Made by a program: the position numbers and the translations under genes | In this document: piece after piece, positions 8,229 through 17,565 of the stretch | Numbering within the stretch: the first letter of the stretch is position 1 | How the letters are laid out: each line of letters starts with the position of its first letter | The notes under the pieces: model-generated | The model's input: the letters and a program-made list of their open reading frames with translations, nothing else | Databases searched by the model: none | What the model was told of the DNA's origin: nothing | Source: Rhodoferax sp. | GTDB lineage: Bacteria; Pseudomonadota; Gammaproteobacteria; Burkholderiales; Burkholderiaceae_C | Direction: 5' to 3' | Assembly: GCF_018063565.1 (NCBI RefSeq) | Contig: NZ_JAGPBB010000016.1 | Location: 1-53,052, forward strand | DNA length: 53,052 nucleotides

Positions 8229-9104
8229 ATGTCAGTACGTCACCCCATCATCGCCATCACGGGTTCCAGCGGCGCTGGTACCACTTCGGTTACCCGTACG
8301 TTTGAGAACATCTTCCGCCGCGAAAAGGTCAAGGCGGCGGTGATCGAGGGCGACAGCTTTCACCGTCATGACCGCAAGGCCATGAAGCTCAAGGCTGCTG
8401 AAGCCGAAGCCGCCGGCAACAAAAACTTCAGCCATTTTGGCCCGGAAAACAACATGCTGGGCGACCTGGAGGCGCTGTTTCGCAACTACAGCGAAACCGG
8501 CACCGGCAAGCGCCGCAAGTACCTGCACGACGCAGAAGAAGCTGCGCCGTACAAGCAGGACCCGGGCACCTTCACGCCTTGGGAGGACGTGCCCACCGGT
8601 ACCGACTTGCTGTATTACGAGGGTCTGCATGGCGCGGTGGTGACCGACGAGGTAAACGTGGCCCAGTACCCCGACTTGCTGGTGGGGGTAGTGCCAGTCA
8701 TCAACCTGGAGTGGATCCAGAAGCTGTATCGTGACAAGAAGCAACGTGGCTACAGCACCGAGGCGGTGACCGACACCATCCTGCGCCGCATGCCCGATTA
8801 CGTGAACTACATCTGCCCGCAGTTCATGCACACCCATGTGAACTTCCAGCGTGTGCCCATGGTCGACACCAGCAACCCGTTCATTGCGCGCGACATCCCG
8901 AGTGCCGACGAGAGCATGGTGGTGATCCGCTTCAGTAACCCCAAGGGCATCGACTTCCAGTACCTGATGAACATGATCCATGACAGCTACATGAGCCGCG
9001 CCAACACCATCGTGGTACCGGGTGGCAAGATGGAGCTGGCGATGCAACTCATCTTCACGCCCTTCGTCTGGCGCATGATGGAGCGACAGAAAAAGGCTTC
9101 CTGA
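8229..9104 (+). CDS. cbbP: Phosphoribulokinase
   Basis: The 291-aa product is a class I (proteobacterial, octameric-type) phosphoribulokinase that makes RuBP for CbbM using ATP. It has an N-terminal P-loop (TGSSGAGTTSVTRTF), the VIEGDSFHRHDR substrate loop, and the LLYYEGLHGAV Walker B-like segment. The length fits the family (about 290 aa). AGGAG upstream sets the ATG at 8229. It lies between cbbF and cbbT in the operon, and together with cbbM makes the Calvin cycle complete at its two unique steps. Confidence 0.97.
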   Translation: MSVRHPIIAITGSSGAGTTSVTRTFENIFRREKVKAAVIEGDSFHRHDRKAMKLKAAEAEAAGNKNFSHFGPENNMLGDLEALFRNYSETGTGKRRKYLHDAEEAAPYKQDPGTFTPWEDVPTGTDLLYYEGLHGAVVTDEVNVAQYPDLLVGVVPVINLEWIQKLYRDKKQRGYSTEAVTDTILRRMPDYVNYICPQFMHTHVNFQRVPMVDTSNPFIARDIPSADESMVVIRFSNPKGIDFQYLMNMIHDSYMSRANTIVVPGGKMELAMQLIFTPFVWRMMERQKKAS

Positions 9105-9109
9105 TGCCT

Positions 9110-9151
9110 GGGGACAGACCAGGATTTGCAGCGCAAATTTGCTCTGTCTCC
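9110..9151. repeat. REP-like imperfect palindrome between cbbP and cbbT
   Basis: A 42-base imperfect palindrome begins GGGGACAGACC and ends GCTCTGTCTCC around the core ATTTGC-AGC-GCAAAT. The GGGGACAGA end resembles REP/RAYT-type repeats of proteobacteria. A second GATTTGCACCGCAA lies near 9188-9202. It could act as an mRNA-stabilising or attenuating hairpin within the operon. Confidence 0.6.
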
Positions 9152-9246
9152 GCCGCCCGATCTTTTTCCCGTTTCAGATAAGACTAAGATTTGCACCGCA
9201 AGAAACTGCGCGTTCACTCAAAGACACTCTCACCATTTAAAAGACC

Positions 9247-11328
9247 ATGACAACACCCACCCCCGAATTCGCCAAACAGATGGCCAATGCCATTCGCATG
9301 CTCGCCGTTGACGGCGTCGAAAAAGCCAAATCCGGCCACCCCGGCGCGCCCATGGGCATGGCCGACATTGCCGAAGTGCTGTGGAACCGCCACTTGAGCC
9401 ACAACCCGACCAACCCGCTTTGGGCCAACCGTGACCGTTTTGTGCTTTCCAACGGGCATGGTTCGATGCTCATTTATGCGCTGCTGCACCTGACCGGCTA
9501 CAACCTGCCGATGGAAGAGCTGAAAAACTTCCGCCAGTTGCACAGCAAGACCGCGGGCCACCCCGAGTACGGCATCACCCCTGGCGTGGAGACCACGACC
9601 GGTCCGCTCGGTCAGGGCATCACCAATGGCGTCGGTATGGCGCTGGCCGAAAAGCTGCTGGCACAGGAGTTCAACCGCGAAGAAGGCGGTGTCCAGCACA
9701 GCATCGTTGATCACTTCACCTATGTGTTTTTGGGTGACGGTTGCATGATGGAGGGCATCAGCCACGAGGCGTGCGCCCTGGCGGGCACACTGCGCCTGTC
9801 CAAGCTGGTGGCCTTCTATGACGACAACGGTATCTCGATTGACGGCCATGTCGAAGGCTGGTTCACGGACGATACGCCCAAGCGCTTTGAGGCCTATGGC
9901 TGGAACGTGATTCCTGGGGTTGATGGTCATGACCCGGCTGCCATTGACGCGGCGGTCAAGGCTGCCAAGGCGCAAGCCGGCGACGCCGCAGGCAAACCCA
10001 CGCTGATCTGCTGCAAGACTGTGATCGGCATGGGCTCGCCCAACAAGGCTGGTACGCACGATGTGCACGGTGCTGCGCTGGGAGCTGCCGAAGTGGCCGC
10101 CACGCGTGAAGCACTGGGCTGGACATCGGCACCGTTCGAGATCCCGGCCGACATCGCCGCCAGCTGGAACGCCGTGGCGCGCGGTGTGGTGGCCGAGCGC
10201 GCCTGGCGTGACCGCTTTGAGGCCTACCGCGCGTTATACCCGGACGACGCTGCCGAGTTTGAGCGCCGCATGGCCGGTGACCTTTTGCCTGCATATTCCG
10301 AGAAGCTGCCAGGTCTGCTGGAATCCATTGCGGGCAACGCCACGGCCTTTGCCACCCGCAAGTCCAGTCAGAACGCGTTGGACGCCATTGCGCCGCTGGT
10401 GCCCGAGTTTTTCGGTGGCAGTGCCGACCTGACCGGCTCCAACCTGACCAACTTCAAGGGCTGCGTGCGTGCCAGCCGTGACACCTGGGGCAACCACCTG
10501 AGCTACGGTGTGCGCGAGTTTGGCATGGCCGCCATCATGAACGGTATTGCGCTGCATGGCGGCTACATCCCCTACGGTGGCACCTTCCTGACCTTCAGCG
10601 ACTACAGCCGCAACGCCATCCGCATGGCGGCGCTGATGAAGATCCGCGTGATTCATGTGTTCACCCACGACTCCATTGGTCTGGGCGAAGACGGCCCGAC
10701 GCACCAGAGCATCGAACACATCCCTTCAATGCGCATCATCCCCGGACTGGACGTGTGGCGTCCTGCCGACGGACTGGAAACCGCAGTGGCCTGGGCGCAT
10801 TCGATTGAGCGCCGTGACGGCCCGAGCGCCCTGTGCCTGTCGCGCCAGAACCTGCCGCGTCTGACCGATGTCAGCATGGTGGACAACATCCGCAAGGGCG
10901 GCTACATCCTGTCGGAGGCGGAAAACCCTCAGGCCGTGATCGTGTCGACTGGCTCCGAGCTTGAAATCGCCATGAAGGCGCAAAAAGTGCTGGCCGAGGA
11001 TGGTATTGGCGTGCGGGTGGTGTCCATGCCGTGCACCAACGTGTTCGACCGTCAGCCGCCGGCTTACCAGGAAATGGTGATTCCGTTCAACACCCCGGCG
11101 CTGGCCATCGAGGCTGCACACCCCGACTTCTGGCGCAAGTATGTGGGCCGCCACGGGGTGGTGCTGGGCATGCCCACGTTTGGCGAGTCGGCCCCGGCTC
11201 CCAAGCTCTACGAGCACTTTGGCCTGACGGTGGACCGCGTGGTGACCAACATCCGCACCATCGTGCACCGCGCCGCCAGCAAGCGTGCCGAGCCGCTGCC
11301 CGACACCGTGGTTCCCTCGGGCAACTAA
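9247..11328 (+). CDS. cbbT: Transketolase
   Basis: The 693-aa product is a full-length thiamine-diphosphate-dependent transketolase that shuffles two-carbon units in the Calvin regenerative phase. The N-terminal domain has [20 protein letters not shown] and the ThDP/Mg motif [13 protein letters not shown] ending in the NG of [10 protein letters not shown]. The pyrimidine domain has the catalytic Glu in [14 protein letters not shown], followed by [16 protein letters not shown]. It is the fifth gene of the cbb operon, 142 bp after cbbP, with the REP-like palindrome between, and it is followed closely by cbbZ. Confidence 0.97.
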   Translation: MTTPTPEFAKQMANAIRMLAVDGVEKAKSGHPGAPMGMADIAEVLWNRHLSHNPTNPLWANRDRFVLSNGHGSMLIYALLHLTGYNLPMEELKNFRQLHSKTAGHPEYGITPGVETTTGPLGQGITNGVGMALAEKLLAQEFNREEGGVQHSIVDHFTYVFLGDGCMMEGISHEACALAGTLRLSKLVAFYDDNGISIDGHVEGWFTDDTPKRFEAYGWNVIPGVDGHDPAAIDAAVKAAKAQAGDAAGKPTLICCKTVIGMGSPNKAGTHDVHGAALGAAEVAATREALGWTSAPFEIPADIAASWNAVARGVVAERAWRDRFEAYRALYPDDAAEFERRMAGDLLPAYSEKLPGLLESIAGNATAFATRKSSQNALDAIAPLVPEFFGGSADLTGSNLTNFKGCVRASRDTWGNHLSYGVREFGMAAIMNGIALHGGYIPYGGTFLTFSDYSRNAIRMAALMKIRVIHVFTHDSIGLGEDGPTHQSIEHIPSMRIIPGLDVWRPADGLETAVAWAHSIERRDGPSALCLSRQNLPRLTDVSMVDNIRKGGYILSEAENPQAVIVSTGSELEIAMKAQKVLAEDGIGVRVVSMPCTNVFDRQPPAYQEMVIPFNTPALAIEAAHPDFWRKYVGRHGVVLGMPTFGESAPAPKLYEHFGLTVDRVVTNIRTIVHRAASKRAEPLPDTVVPSGN

Positions 11329-11342
11329 GGCGCGGCCGTTTC

Positions 11343-12011
11343 ATGCGCAAGTTTGATCTGGTCATGTTTGACCTGGATGGCACGCTGGTAGAGACCGCGC
11401 CCGAAATCATGGACGCGGTCAACGACACGCTTGCGCGTTTCGATCTGCCGCTGGTGTCGCAACAGCAGGTTAACGACTGGATTGGCCACGGTACCTTGTC
11501 GCTGCTGGTCGACGCGGTGGCGTTTGCCACCGGGCGGCCACCCGACGAAGTCCGTGCCAGCGAACTGCTGCGCACCATGGTGGGCGAGTACAACGTGTTT
11601 TACGGCCGCCGCTGTGGTACGCGCAGTCATTTGTACCCGAAGGTGCGCGAAACCCTCGAAGCGCTGCGCGCGCAGGGCACCCGGCTGGCGGTGGTGACCA
11701 ACAAGGAAGAGCGTTACACCCAGATCGTGATGGAAGTGCAGAAACTCACGGATTTGTTCGATGTGGTGATCAGTGGCGACACCTTGGCGACCAAAAAACC
11801 CAACCCGGCCGGTGTTGCGCATTGCCTGACCCGGTTCGGTGTGACTGCCGATCGCGCGCTGTTCGTCGGTGACTCCAGCATTGATGCGGCGACCGCACGC
11901 GCGGCCGGGGTTGCGGTGTGGCTGTTGCCCTATGGCTACAACATGGGTCAACCCATTGCGGCGTGTCAGCCCGACCGTCTGATCCAGAATTGTTCTGAAC
12001 TTCTTAATTAG
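11343..12011 (+). CDS. cbbZ: Phosphoglycolate phosphatase (HAD family)
   Basis: The start is set at the ATG at 11343, just after the cbbT stop; the frame is open further upstream but only inside cbbT. The 222-aa product begins MRKFDLVMFDLDGTLVETAP, the HAD motif I with both aspartates, has VVTNKEE as motif II and FVGDSSIDAATARAAG as motif IV. It dephosphorylates 2-phosphoglycolate made by the oxygenase reaction of RuBisCO. A Gph-type cap region fits its 222-aa length. It sits between cbbT and cbbK. Confidence 0.93.
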   Translation: MRKFDLVMFDLDGTLVETAPEIMDAVNDTLARFDLPLVSQQQVNDWIGHGTLSLLVDAVAFATGRPPDEVRASELLRTMVGEYNVFYGRRCGTRSHLYPKVRETLEALRAQGTRLAVVTNKEERYTQIVMEVQKLTDLFDVVISGDTLATKKPNPAGVAHCLTRFGVTADRALFVGDSSIDAATARAAGVAVWLLPYGYNMGQPIAACQPDRLIQNCSELLN

Positions 12012-12045
12012 TAGCTGCTGGCGCTTGTTAAATAAGCGCTAGAGC
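12011..12045 (+). repeat. Dispersed 35-bp palindromic repeat, copy 2 (cbbZ-cbbK)
   Basis: GTAGCTGCTGGCGCTT, then AATAAGCGCTAGAGC. The first base is the last base of the cbbZ stop codon. It aligns end to end with the reverse complement of 43565-43599 and with 13417-13452. The arms AGCGCTT/AAGCGCT can pair. Confidence 0.7.
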
Positions 12046-12075
12046 CCGATTTGTCATTAACTTTTGGAGTCTGTC

Positions 12076-13269
12076 ATGAAAGTCTTGCGTTTTGCTGATG
12101 TGATTGCTGCGGGTCAAGCCAAGGGCAAGCGGGTGTTCATCCGCGCCGACCTCAACGTGCCGCAGGACGATGCGGGCAACATCACCGAAGACACCCGCAT
12201 CCGCGCCAGCGTGCCGTGCATCAAGATGGCGCTGGAGGCCGGTGCCGCCGTCATGGTCACCAGCCACCTGGGCCGCCCGACCGAAGGCGAGTTCAAGCCC
12301 GAAGACTCACTTGCACCCGTGGCCAAGCGCCTGGGTGAACTGCTCGGGCGTGAGGTGCCGGTCGTAGCCAACTGGGTCGATGGTGTGGACGTTCAACCCG
12401 GTCAACTCGTGATGCTGGAAAACTGCCGCGTCAATAAAGGGGAGAAGAAAAACAACGAAGACCTGGCCAAAAAAATGGCCGCACTGTGCGACGTGTTTGT
12501 GCACGACGCCTTTGGCACTGCCCACCGCGCTGAAGGCACCACCTACGGCATTGCCCAGTTCGCCCCAATCGCTTGCGCCGGCCCCCTGTTGGCGGCTGAA
12601 ATTGACGCCATCAACAAAGCCCTGGCCAACCCCAAACGCCCGCTGGTGGCGATTGTGGCGGGCAGCAAAGTCAGCACCAAGCTCAGCATCCTGCAAGCGC
12701 TGGCCAAAAATGTCGACAACCTGATTGTGGGGGGCGGCATCGCCAACACCTTCATGCTCGCCGCCGGGCTAAAAATCGGCAAAAGCCTGGCCGAACCCAG
12801 CCTGCTGGGCGAAGCCACGGCCGTGATTGCCGCGATGAAAGCGCGTGGTGCCGACGTACCCATCCCCACCGACGTGGTCTGCGCCAAAACCTTTGCCGCT
12901 GACGCACCTGCCACGGTCAAGGCCGCCACCGATGTGGCCGACGACGACATGATTCTCGACATCGGCCCGCAAACTGCAGCCAAACTCGCTGCGCAGCTCA
13001 AGGCCGCAGGCACGATTGTGTGGAACGGCCCGGTGGGCGTGTTTGAATTTCCCGCATTCGAGAACGGCACCAAGACCATTGCCATGGCCATTGCCGAGTC
13101 GGATGCGTTCAGCATCGCCGGGGGGGGTGACACGCTGGCAGCCATTGCCAAGTACGGCATCGAGAAAGACGTGGGTTACATCAGCACTGGCGGCGGCGCG
13201 TTTCTTGAAGTGCTGGAAGGCAAGACGCTGCCGGCGTTTGAGATTTTGCAAAAGCGCGCCGAAGGCTGA
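12076..13269 (+). CDS. cbbK: Phosphoglycerate kinase
   Basis: The 397-aa product phosphorylates 3-phosphoglycerate, the RuBisCO product. The ATG at 12076 is preferred because TTGGAG lies 7-10 bases upstream; a TTG at 12064 is inside that site. Visible motifs are the N-terminal [14 protein letters not shown], the substrate loop [11 protein letters not shown], the basic region [11 protein letters not shown], and the nucleotide-binding [10 protein letters not shown] and [11 protein letters not shown]. The length is normal. No glyceraldehyde-phosphate dehydrogenase gene accompanies it here, so that step must be encoded elsewhere. Confidence 0.97.
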   Translation: MKVLRFADVIAAGQAKGKRVFIRADLNVPQDDAGNITEDTRIRASVPCIKMALEAGAAVMVTSHLGRPTEGEFKPEDSLAPVAKRLGELLGREVPVVANWVDGVDVQPGQLVMLENCRVNKGEKKNNEDLAKKMAALCDVFVHDAFGTAHRAEGTTYGIAQFAPIACAGPLLAAEIDAINKALANPKRPLVAIVAGSKVSTKLSILQALAKNVDNLIVGGGIANTFMLAAGLKIGKSLAEPSLLGEATAVIAAMKARGADVPIPTDVVCAKTFAADAPATVKAATDVADDDMILDIGPQTAAKLAAQLKAAGTIVWNGPVGVFEFPAFENGTKTIAMAIAESDAFSIAGGGDTLAAIAKYGIEKDVGYISTGGGAFLEVLEGKTLPAFEILQKRAEG

Positions 13270-13274
13270 CTCAG

Positions 13275-13332
13275 CAGCCTTTGGGGTCAGATCCGCGAAG
13301 CGAAGCGCAGACGGCTCTGACCCCAATGGCTG
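13275..13332. repeat. REP-like long hairpin between cbbK and cbbA
   Basis: TTGGGGTCAGA (13281-13291) pairs perfectly with TCTGACCCCAA (13316-13326). The stem extends by CAGCC/GGCTG across one mismatch, giving 17 positions around a 24-base loop. There is no T-tract, so it looks more like a REP element or RNA stabiliser than a terminator. Confidence 0.7.
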
Positions 13333-13416
13333 CGGTGAGCAGGCGCACGGCCGACGATCCAAGCGCGGAGCCATAGGGCGGCATTCAACGCAAGCCGCCA
13401 AGTAAACACAAAAAAC

Positions 13417-13452
13417 ATAGCATCTCTCGCATTCCAGATAAGCGCTAGAGTC
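13417..13452 (+). repeat. Dispersed 35-bp palindromic repeat, copy 3 (cbbK-cbbA)
   Basis: ATAGCATCTCTCGC, then GATAAGCGCTAGAGTC: the right half is nearly identical to the other copies, and the left half is degenerate. It lies 31 bp before the cbbA start codon. Confidence 0.6.
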
Positions 13453-13483
13453 AATTTTCATCAGTAAAACCAGGAGACAAACC

Positions 13484-14521
13484 ATGGCCTTCGTATCCCT
13501 TCGTCAAATGCTCGACCACGCCGCTGAAAACGGCTATGGCGTGCCTGCCTTCAACGTCAACAATCTGGAGCAAATCCAGGCCATCATGGAGGCCGCCGCG
13601 GCCACCGACAGTCCGGTGATCCTGCAAGCCAGCGCAGGTGCCCGCAAGTATGCGGGCGAAGCCTACCTGCGCCACATGGTGCTGGCCGCTGTTGAAACCT
13701 ATCCGGACATTCCGGTGGTGATGCATCAGGATCACGGCACCACCGCTGCAGTGTGCCAGCAGTCGATCCGCTCTGGCTTTACCAGCGTGATGATGGATGG
13801 CTCGCTCATGGGCGACGGCAAGACCCCCTCCAGCTATGAGTACAACGTGGACATCACCCGCAAGGTCTGCGAAATGGCGCATGCCGTGGGTGTGTCGGTG
13901 GAAGGTGAATTAGGTTGTCTGGGTAGCCTGGAAACCGGTGATGCCGGCGAAGAAGACGGCATTGGCGCCGAAGGCAAACTCAGCCACGACCAGATGCTGA
14001 CCGACCCGGTGCAGGCCAAAGACTTTGTCGCCAAGACCGGCGTCGATGCGCTGGCGATTGCCATTGGTACCAGCCACGGCGCTTACAAATTCACCCGCAA
14101 GCCCACGGGCGACATCCTGGCGATCGACCGCATCGCGCAAATTCATGCGCAAATTCCCAATACGCATCTGGTGATGCACGGCTCCAGCAGTGTGCCGCAG
14201 GAGTGGCTGGCGATCATCCGCCAGTACGGCGGCGAGTTGAAAGAAACTTACGGTGTGCCGGTGGAAGAAATCGTGCGTGGCATTCAGAATGGCGTGCGCA
14301 AGGTCAACATTGACACCGACATCCGCCTGGCCATGACCGGTGCCATGCGTGAGAGTTTTGCCAAAAATCCCAGCGAGTTCGACCCGCGTAAAAGCCTGAT
14401 CGCCGCGCGCAAGGCGGCCATGGGAATCTGCAAACTGCGTTTTGAGGCCTTTGGCTGCGCCGGCAAGGGCTCGCGCATCAAGCCGATCCACCTTGACGTG
14501 ATGGCTGCACGGTACAACTAG
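13484..14521 (+). CDS. cbbA: Fructose-bisphosphate aldolase, class II
   Basis: The 345-aa product is a zinc-dependent class II aldolase of the Calvin-cycle subtype. It starts with [24 protein letters not shown], has the zinc/catalytic motif MHQDHGTT, the phosphate-binding [13 protein letters not shown] segment and the [13 protein letters not shown] motif. In the cycle it condenses triose phosphates to fructose bisphosphate (or sedoheptulose bisphosphate). AGGAG precedes the ATG. It is the last gene of the operon, followed by a hairpin and a convergent gene. Confidence 0.97.
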   Translation: MAFVSLRQMLDHAAENGYGVPAFNVNNLEQIQAIMEAAAATDSPVILQASAGARKYAGEAYLRHMVLAAVETYPDIPVVMHQDHGTTAAVCQQSIRSGFTSVMMDGSLMGDGKTPSSYEYNVDITRKVCEMAHAVGVSVEGELGCLGSLETGDAGEEDGIGAEGKLSHDQMLTDPVQAKDFVAKTGVDALAIAIGTSHGAYKFTRKPTGDILAIDRIAQIHAQIPNTHLVMHGSSSVPQEWLAIIRQYGGELKETYGVPVEEIVRGIQNGVRKVNIDTDIRLAMTGAMRESFAKNPSEFDPRKSLIAARKAAMGICKLRFEAFGCAGKGSRIKPIHLDVMAARYN

Positions 14522-14530
14522 CCGGTGTTT

Positions 14531-14553
14531 GGCCCGACAGCGTTCGTCGGGCC
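14531..14553. terminator. Hairpin between convergent cbbA and the Rieske-fusion gene
   Basis: GGCCCGAC and GTCGGGCC form a perfect 8-bp stem with a 7-base loop, 10 bp after the cbbA stop. No clear T-run follows on either strand, so it may be a Rho-assisted or bidirectional terminator rather than a canonical intrinsic one. Confidence 0.5.
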
Positions 14554-14598
14554 GATACCGCGGGCTGAACTCGCCGCGCGTTGCCGCATCCTGGTTGT

Positions 14599-15237
14599 TT
14601 ACCAGTGCGCCAACAGGCGACCCTTGACCACTTTCGATTCGATTCGTGTCAAGCCGGTGTTGCCCTTTTTGATGCAGCTACCATCGTGCGCATCAAATTC
14701 CCATTGGTGTTTGGGGCAGGTCAAGGTGGTGCCGCTGATGGCCAGTTCCGGGATGTTGGTGCTTTGGTGCGGGCAGTGGCTGTCGTAAATCTGAAACGTC
14801 TTCCCCTCACGATAGACAAACAGCCCGCGACCCTGGCATTCGGTGCGGGTAACCTGTCCGTCCTTGACGTCCTTGCTGGCCATCACGTCGCGCCACTCGG
14901 CCGGTGCAGGGGTCTTCTGGTTGATGACGTCTGGGTCAAAACCCGGGATGTTCATGTCGAGAATAATGTCCACTGCCCAAGTGATCTTGGCCAGTCCCAG
15001 TGCCGGGAAGGCCATCAGCAGGGCGTCAAGCACTTCCATCGGTGTGCAACCCTCGCGCAGAGCGCGGCCCAGGTACTGGCGAAAACCACGGTCGGTCTGG
15101 GAGTAGACCTTGGTGATGACGGAGATCAGGTTTCTGGTTTTGGGGTCCAGATGGGTGCCGGTCTGTTTCAGAAAGGCAAAGTAATGGCTGATGGTCTCGG
15201 GCCGGGTCTTGATCAGGTAATTCAGGGCGTCACTCAT
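14599..15237 (-). CDS. Fusion of a CMD/AhpD-like helical domain with a Rieske [2Fe-2S] domain
   Basis: The 212-aa product has two parts. Residues about 1-120 are helical and resemble the carboxymuconolactone decarboxylase/AhpD fold (RGFRQYLGRALREGCTPMEV), but lack the CxxC of peroxidase-type AhpD. Residues about 125-212 are a Rieske domain, with ligand pairs in SHCPHQSTN (C-x-H) and LTCPKHQWEFD (C-x2-H). It is the last gene of the soe operon. A role as an electron carrier or redox partner for sulfite metabolism is inferred from position only. No signal peptide is seen, so it should be cytoplasmic. Confidence 0.78.
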   Translation of the reverse strand: MSDALNYLIKTRPETISHYFAFLKQTGTHLDPKTRNLISVITKVYSQTDRGFRQYLGRALREGCTPMEVLDALLMAFPALGLAKITWAVDIILDMNIPGFDPDVINQKTPAPAEWRDVMASKDVKDGQVTRTECQGRGLFVYREGKTFQIYDSHCPHQSTNIPELAISGTTLTCPKHQWEFDAHDGSCIKKGNTGLTRIESKVVKGRLLAHW

Positions 15238-15255
15238 CGCAGTTCTCCAGGGGGT

Positions 15256-16080
15256 TCAGGTTAAATTGAGCGCAAGCACCGGATTGTCCGACAAGCCGAT
15301 GATTTTTTGCGCCACGCCACCAATCATGGCATGACCGACGTGGCTGTCGTTGCGACTGCCAATCACCAGCAAATCGGCCTGTATCGCCGAGCCCGCAGCA
15401 ATGATCTCGGCATAGGCTTTGCCATGGCGCACCTGGGTCTGCAGTGCGATACCGGAATTGAGCGCGGCTTTCCTGGCTTGTGCCAGAAAGCTGTCGGTAT
15501 CGGCGGCGGGCTTGTCGGTCGCCGTGACATAGACCAGATGCAGCGGCAGGCTGCATTCGGCGGCAATGGCCGCGGCGGTGCTGACCAAGCGCAACCCTTG
15601 GACACCGGGCTCGGCTGCCACCAGAACACACTGGCTCCACATCCGTGCGCCGCGGGGTGCAAACAAGACGTGGCAGGGCGCGTGTGCCAGCACCTTGCTG
15701 ACCATTTCGCCCATCATCAACTTGGCCAGAAAGCCGCGCTTGCCGCGCCGGCGCACGATGATCAACTCGGTCTTGCGGTCCCGCGCTTCGTCAACGATCT
15801 CCTGATACGGCTCCTCGCCGCGTCGCACATGCAAGTCAATGACCACGCCTTGCTGGTCGGCCTCAGAACGAATCTGGGCAATTTTGGCCGCAGCCTCTGC
15901 TTCAGCGCGGGTGGCGATTTCTGGCGCCAGTGCTTCGTACTCGGGGTTGCTGATCAGTGGCAATACGGTGGCCAGCGGCAAGCCACAACGTTTGGCCATG
16001 CTCAGCGCAACGGCCTCGGACCCGGTATCAAACTCGGTATGTTCGGTGGCCAACAGCAAGCGGGTAAAGACCTGACCCAT
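15256..16080 (-). CDS. Tandem universal stress protein (UspA family)
   Basis: The 274-aa product contains two Usp domains (about 1-140 and 148-274), each starting with a hydrophobic beta strand (RLLLATEHTEF and QCVLVAAEPG) and ending with a nucleotide-binding-type loop. The second loop reads LLVIGSRNDSHVG, the first IIVRRRGKRG, which departs from the ATP-binding G-x2-G-x9-G consensus, so the first domain may not bind ATP. The ATG at 16080 is chosen because it is 2 bp from the upstream stop; the longer frame would overlap that gene. It is part of the soe operon. Confidence 0.88.
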   Translation of the reverse strand: MGQVFTRLLLATEHTEFDTGSEAVALSMAKRCGLPLATVLPLISNPEYEALAPEIATRAEAEAAAKIAQIRSEADQQGVVIDLHVRRGEEPYQEIVDEARDRKTELIIVRRRGKRGFLAKLMMGEMVSKVLAHAPCHVLFAPRGARMWSQCVLVAAEPGVQGLRLVSTAAAIAAECSLPLHLVYVTATDKPAADTDSFLAQARKAALNSGIALQTQVRHGKAYAEIIAAGSAIQADLLVIGSRNDSHVGHAMIGGVAQKIIGLSDNPVLALNLT

Positions 16081-16082
16081 GT

Positions 16083-16511
16083 TCAATGCCCTCCGGTCAG
16101 AACGCCGGATGCGGCCAGCACCAGCACCAGCATGATGGCCAGGCAAATACCGGCATAGGTGAAGTCGCGCCGCTGGAGGTACAGCGGGATCAGGCTCAAC
16201 AAAGGCGGAATCGAGCAACCGGCCAAGATGGCAATGCCCAGCAGGTTGAGCATGTCCCCCTTGCCCAGCATGGACAGCCAGCCCCAGCCCAGGGGTGTGC
16301 CGGTCTTATGCTGAAAAACCGCGACCGGTTGATTCCACAACTGGGGTAAGTCCTGCAGTGCCACCAGGGGGGTGGTCAGTCCCAGAACGTAAGCGGCAAA
16401 GCTCAGAATCAGAACCAGCAGTCCAAGACGCGTACCCCAGTCCAAAATGCTGGCATAGCGTGTGGCCTCGGCTTTCTGAAGCGTGGTGTTTTCTGCAGTG
16501 GGTGCAATCAT
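16083..16511 (-). CDS. DUF1634-like membrane protein
   Basis: The 142-aa product has three membrane segments (about residues 27-46, 85-110 and 118-137) and a short loop YLQRRDFTYAGICLAIM typical of the DUF1634 family, whose genes usually sit next to TauE/SafE transporters. The immediate upstream neighbour is indeed a TauE/SafE protein, 15 bp away, so this is probably an accessory subunit for anion (sulfite) export. The function is unproven in the family. Confidence 0.7.
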   Translation of the reverse strand: MIAPTAENTTLQKAEATRYASILDWGTRLGLLVLILSFAAYVLGLTTPLVALQDLPQLWNQPVAVFQHKTGTPLGWGWLSMLGKGDMLNLLGIAILAGCSIPPLLSLIPLYLQRRDFTYAGICLAIMLVLVLAASGVLTGGH

Positions 16512-16526
16512 GATGTGGGTTAGTCC

Positions 16527-17516
16527 TTAAATCCAGATGCCCAGACCTTTGAGAAGGGCGCGAATGCCGGCGAACAGTAGCAAGGCAATCACCATTTTGC
16601 GAATCACCGAGGCCTTGAGCACACTCAGCAACCGGGCACCGATTTTGGCACCCGCCATCATGCCCACCACGGAGGGCACGGCGATCATCGGCAAGACCGC
16701 GCCCCGGTTGATGTAAACCCATGCGGCAGAAGAATCCACCAGCGACAGTACCAGACTGGAGGTGCCTGCAGACACTTTCAAAGGGGCACCCATCAGCAGG
16801 TTCAGGGCAGGCACGTTGGCCCACCCCGCGCCGATGCCAAACATCCCCGCCATGACGCCAATCAGCAAAAACAAGAACAGACCCATCGGTGTGCGGTGCA
16901 CCTGCCAGTTGATGGCGTTGCCCGATGCACCGTCAATGAAAATGCCGTGAATACCCAGAGCACTGGAGAGGCGGTCCGGTTGGGATACCACTGGAAACTC
17001 CGATTTTTTGGCGGTGAACATCAGCACCACGATGCCGAGAACGATCACTCCAAGCAGGATCTGCACCGTCGATGCCGGCATTGCCAGACCCAACATGGCC
17101 CCGGCAATGGAACTCATGGCCGCCAACAGGGCGAGTGGCAGCGCCAGCCGCAAGCTTGAAAGCCCACCGCGCAGCAACAATGGGCCAGCGGCCAGGGCAC
17201 TGGCCAACGCGACCAGCAATCCGGCACCGCGTACAAAGTCCAGGTGAAACGGAAAAAAACCGCCAATGATGGGCACAAACAGGGTGCCGCCGCCAATGCC
17301 GGCCGGCACGGCGACGATGCCAATCAAAAAACAGGTGACAAACAGGGCCAATGGCCAGAACCACCAAGGCAGAGTTGAGGCGGGCACCACACTCTCGGCT
17401 GCGGCGTGCGCCGAGTTGCCTAGCAGAACGAACAGCGCCAGAAGAATGAAGGGACGGGCAAAAATTGCCAGTTTCTTGAATGCGGGAACGCCGCAACACA
17501 GGTCAAAACGGTTCAT
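16527..17516 (-). CDS. TauE/SafE-family sulfite/organosulfonate exporter
   Basis: The start is taken at the ATG at 17516; a longer frame starting at 17615 would overlap soeC by 50 bp. The 329-aa product has eight or nine membrane segments and the family repeats GIGGGTLFVPIIGGFF and GMFGIGAGWANVPALN. TauE/SafE proteins move sulfite or sulfoacetate out of the cytoplasm. Within the soe operon the likely role is export of excess sulfite made by Dsr, protecting the cell when SoeABC is saturated. Confidence 0.85.
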   Translation of the reverse strand: MNRFDLCCGVPAFKKLAIFARPFILLALFVLLGNSAHAAAESVVPASTLPWWFWPLALFVTCFLIGIVAVPAGIGGGTLFVPIIGGFFPFHLDFVRGAGLLVALASALAAGPLLLRGGLSSLRLALPLALLAAMSSIAGAMLGLAMPASTVQILLGVIVLGIVVLMFTAKKSEFPVVSQPDRLSSALGIHGIFIDGASGNAINWQVHRTPMGLFLFLLIGVMAGMFGIGAGWANVPALNLLMGAPLKVSAGTSSLVLSLVDSSAAWVYINRGAVLPMIAVPSVVGMMAGAKIGARLLSVLKASVIRKMVIALLLFAGIRALLKGLGIWI

Positions 17517-17565
17517 GATGCCCAAGGTGAATGTTGGCAGGGCCTGCGCTGACAGATCCGCCGAC

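Noticed and set aside
13281-13326. Intrinsic terminator after cbbK
   Set aside because: The stem is long with a 24-base loop and no T-run, and cbbA follows in the same operon; a REP-like element explains it better.
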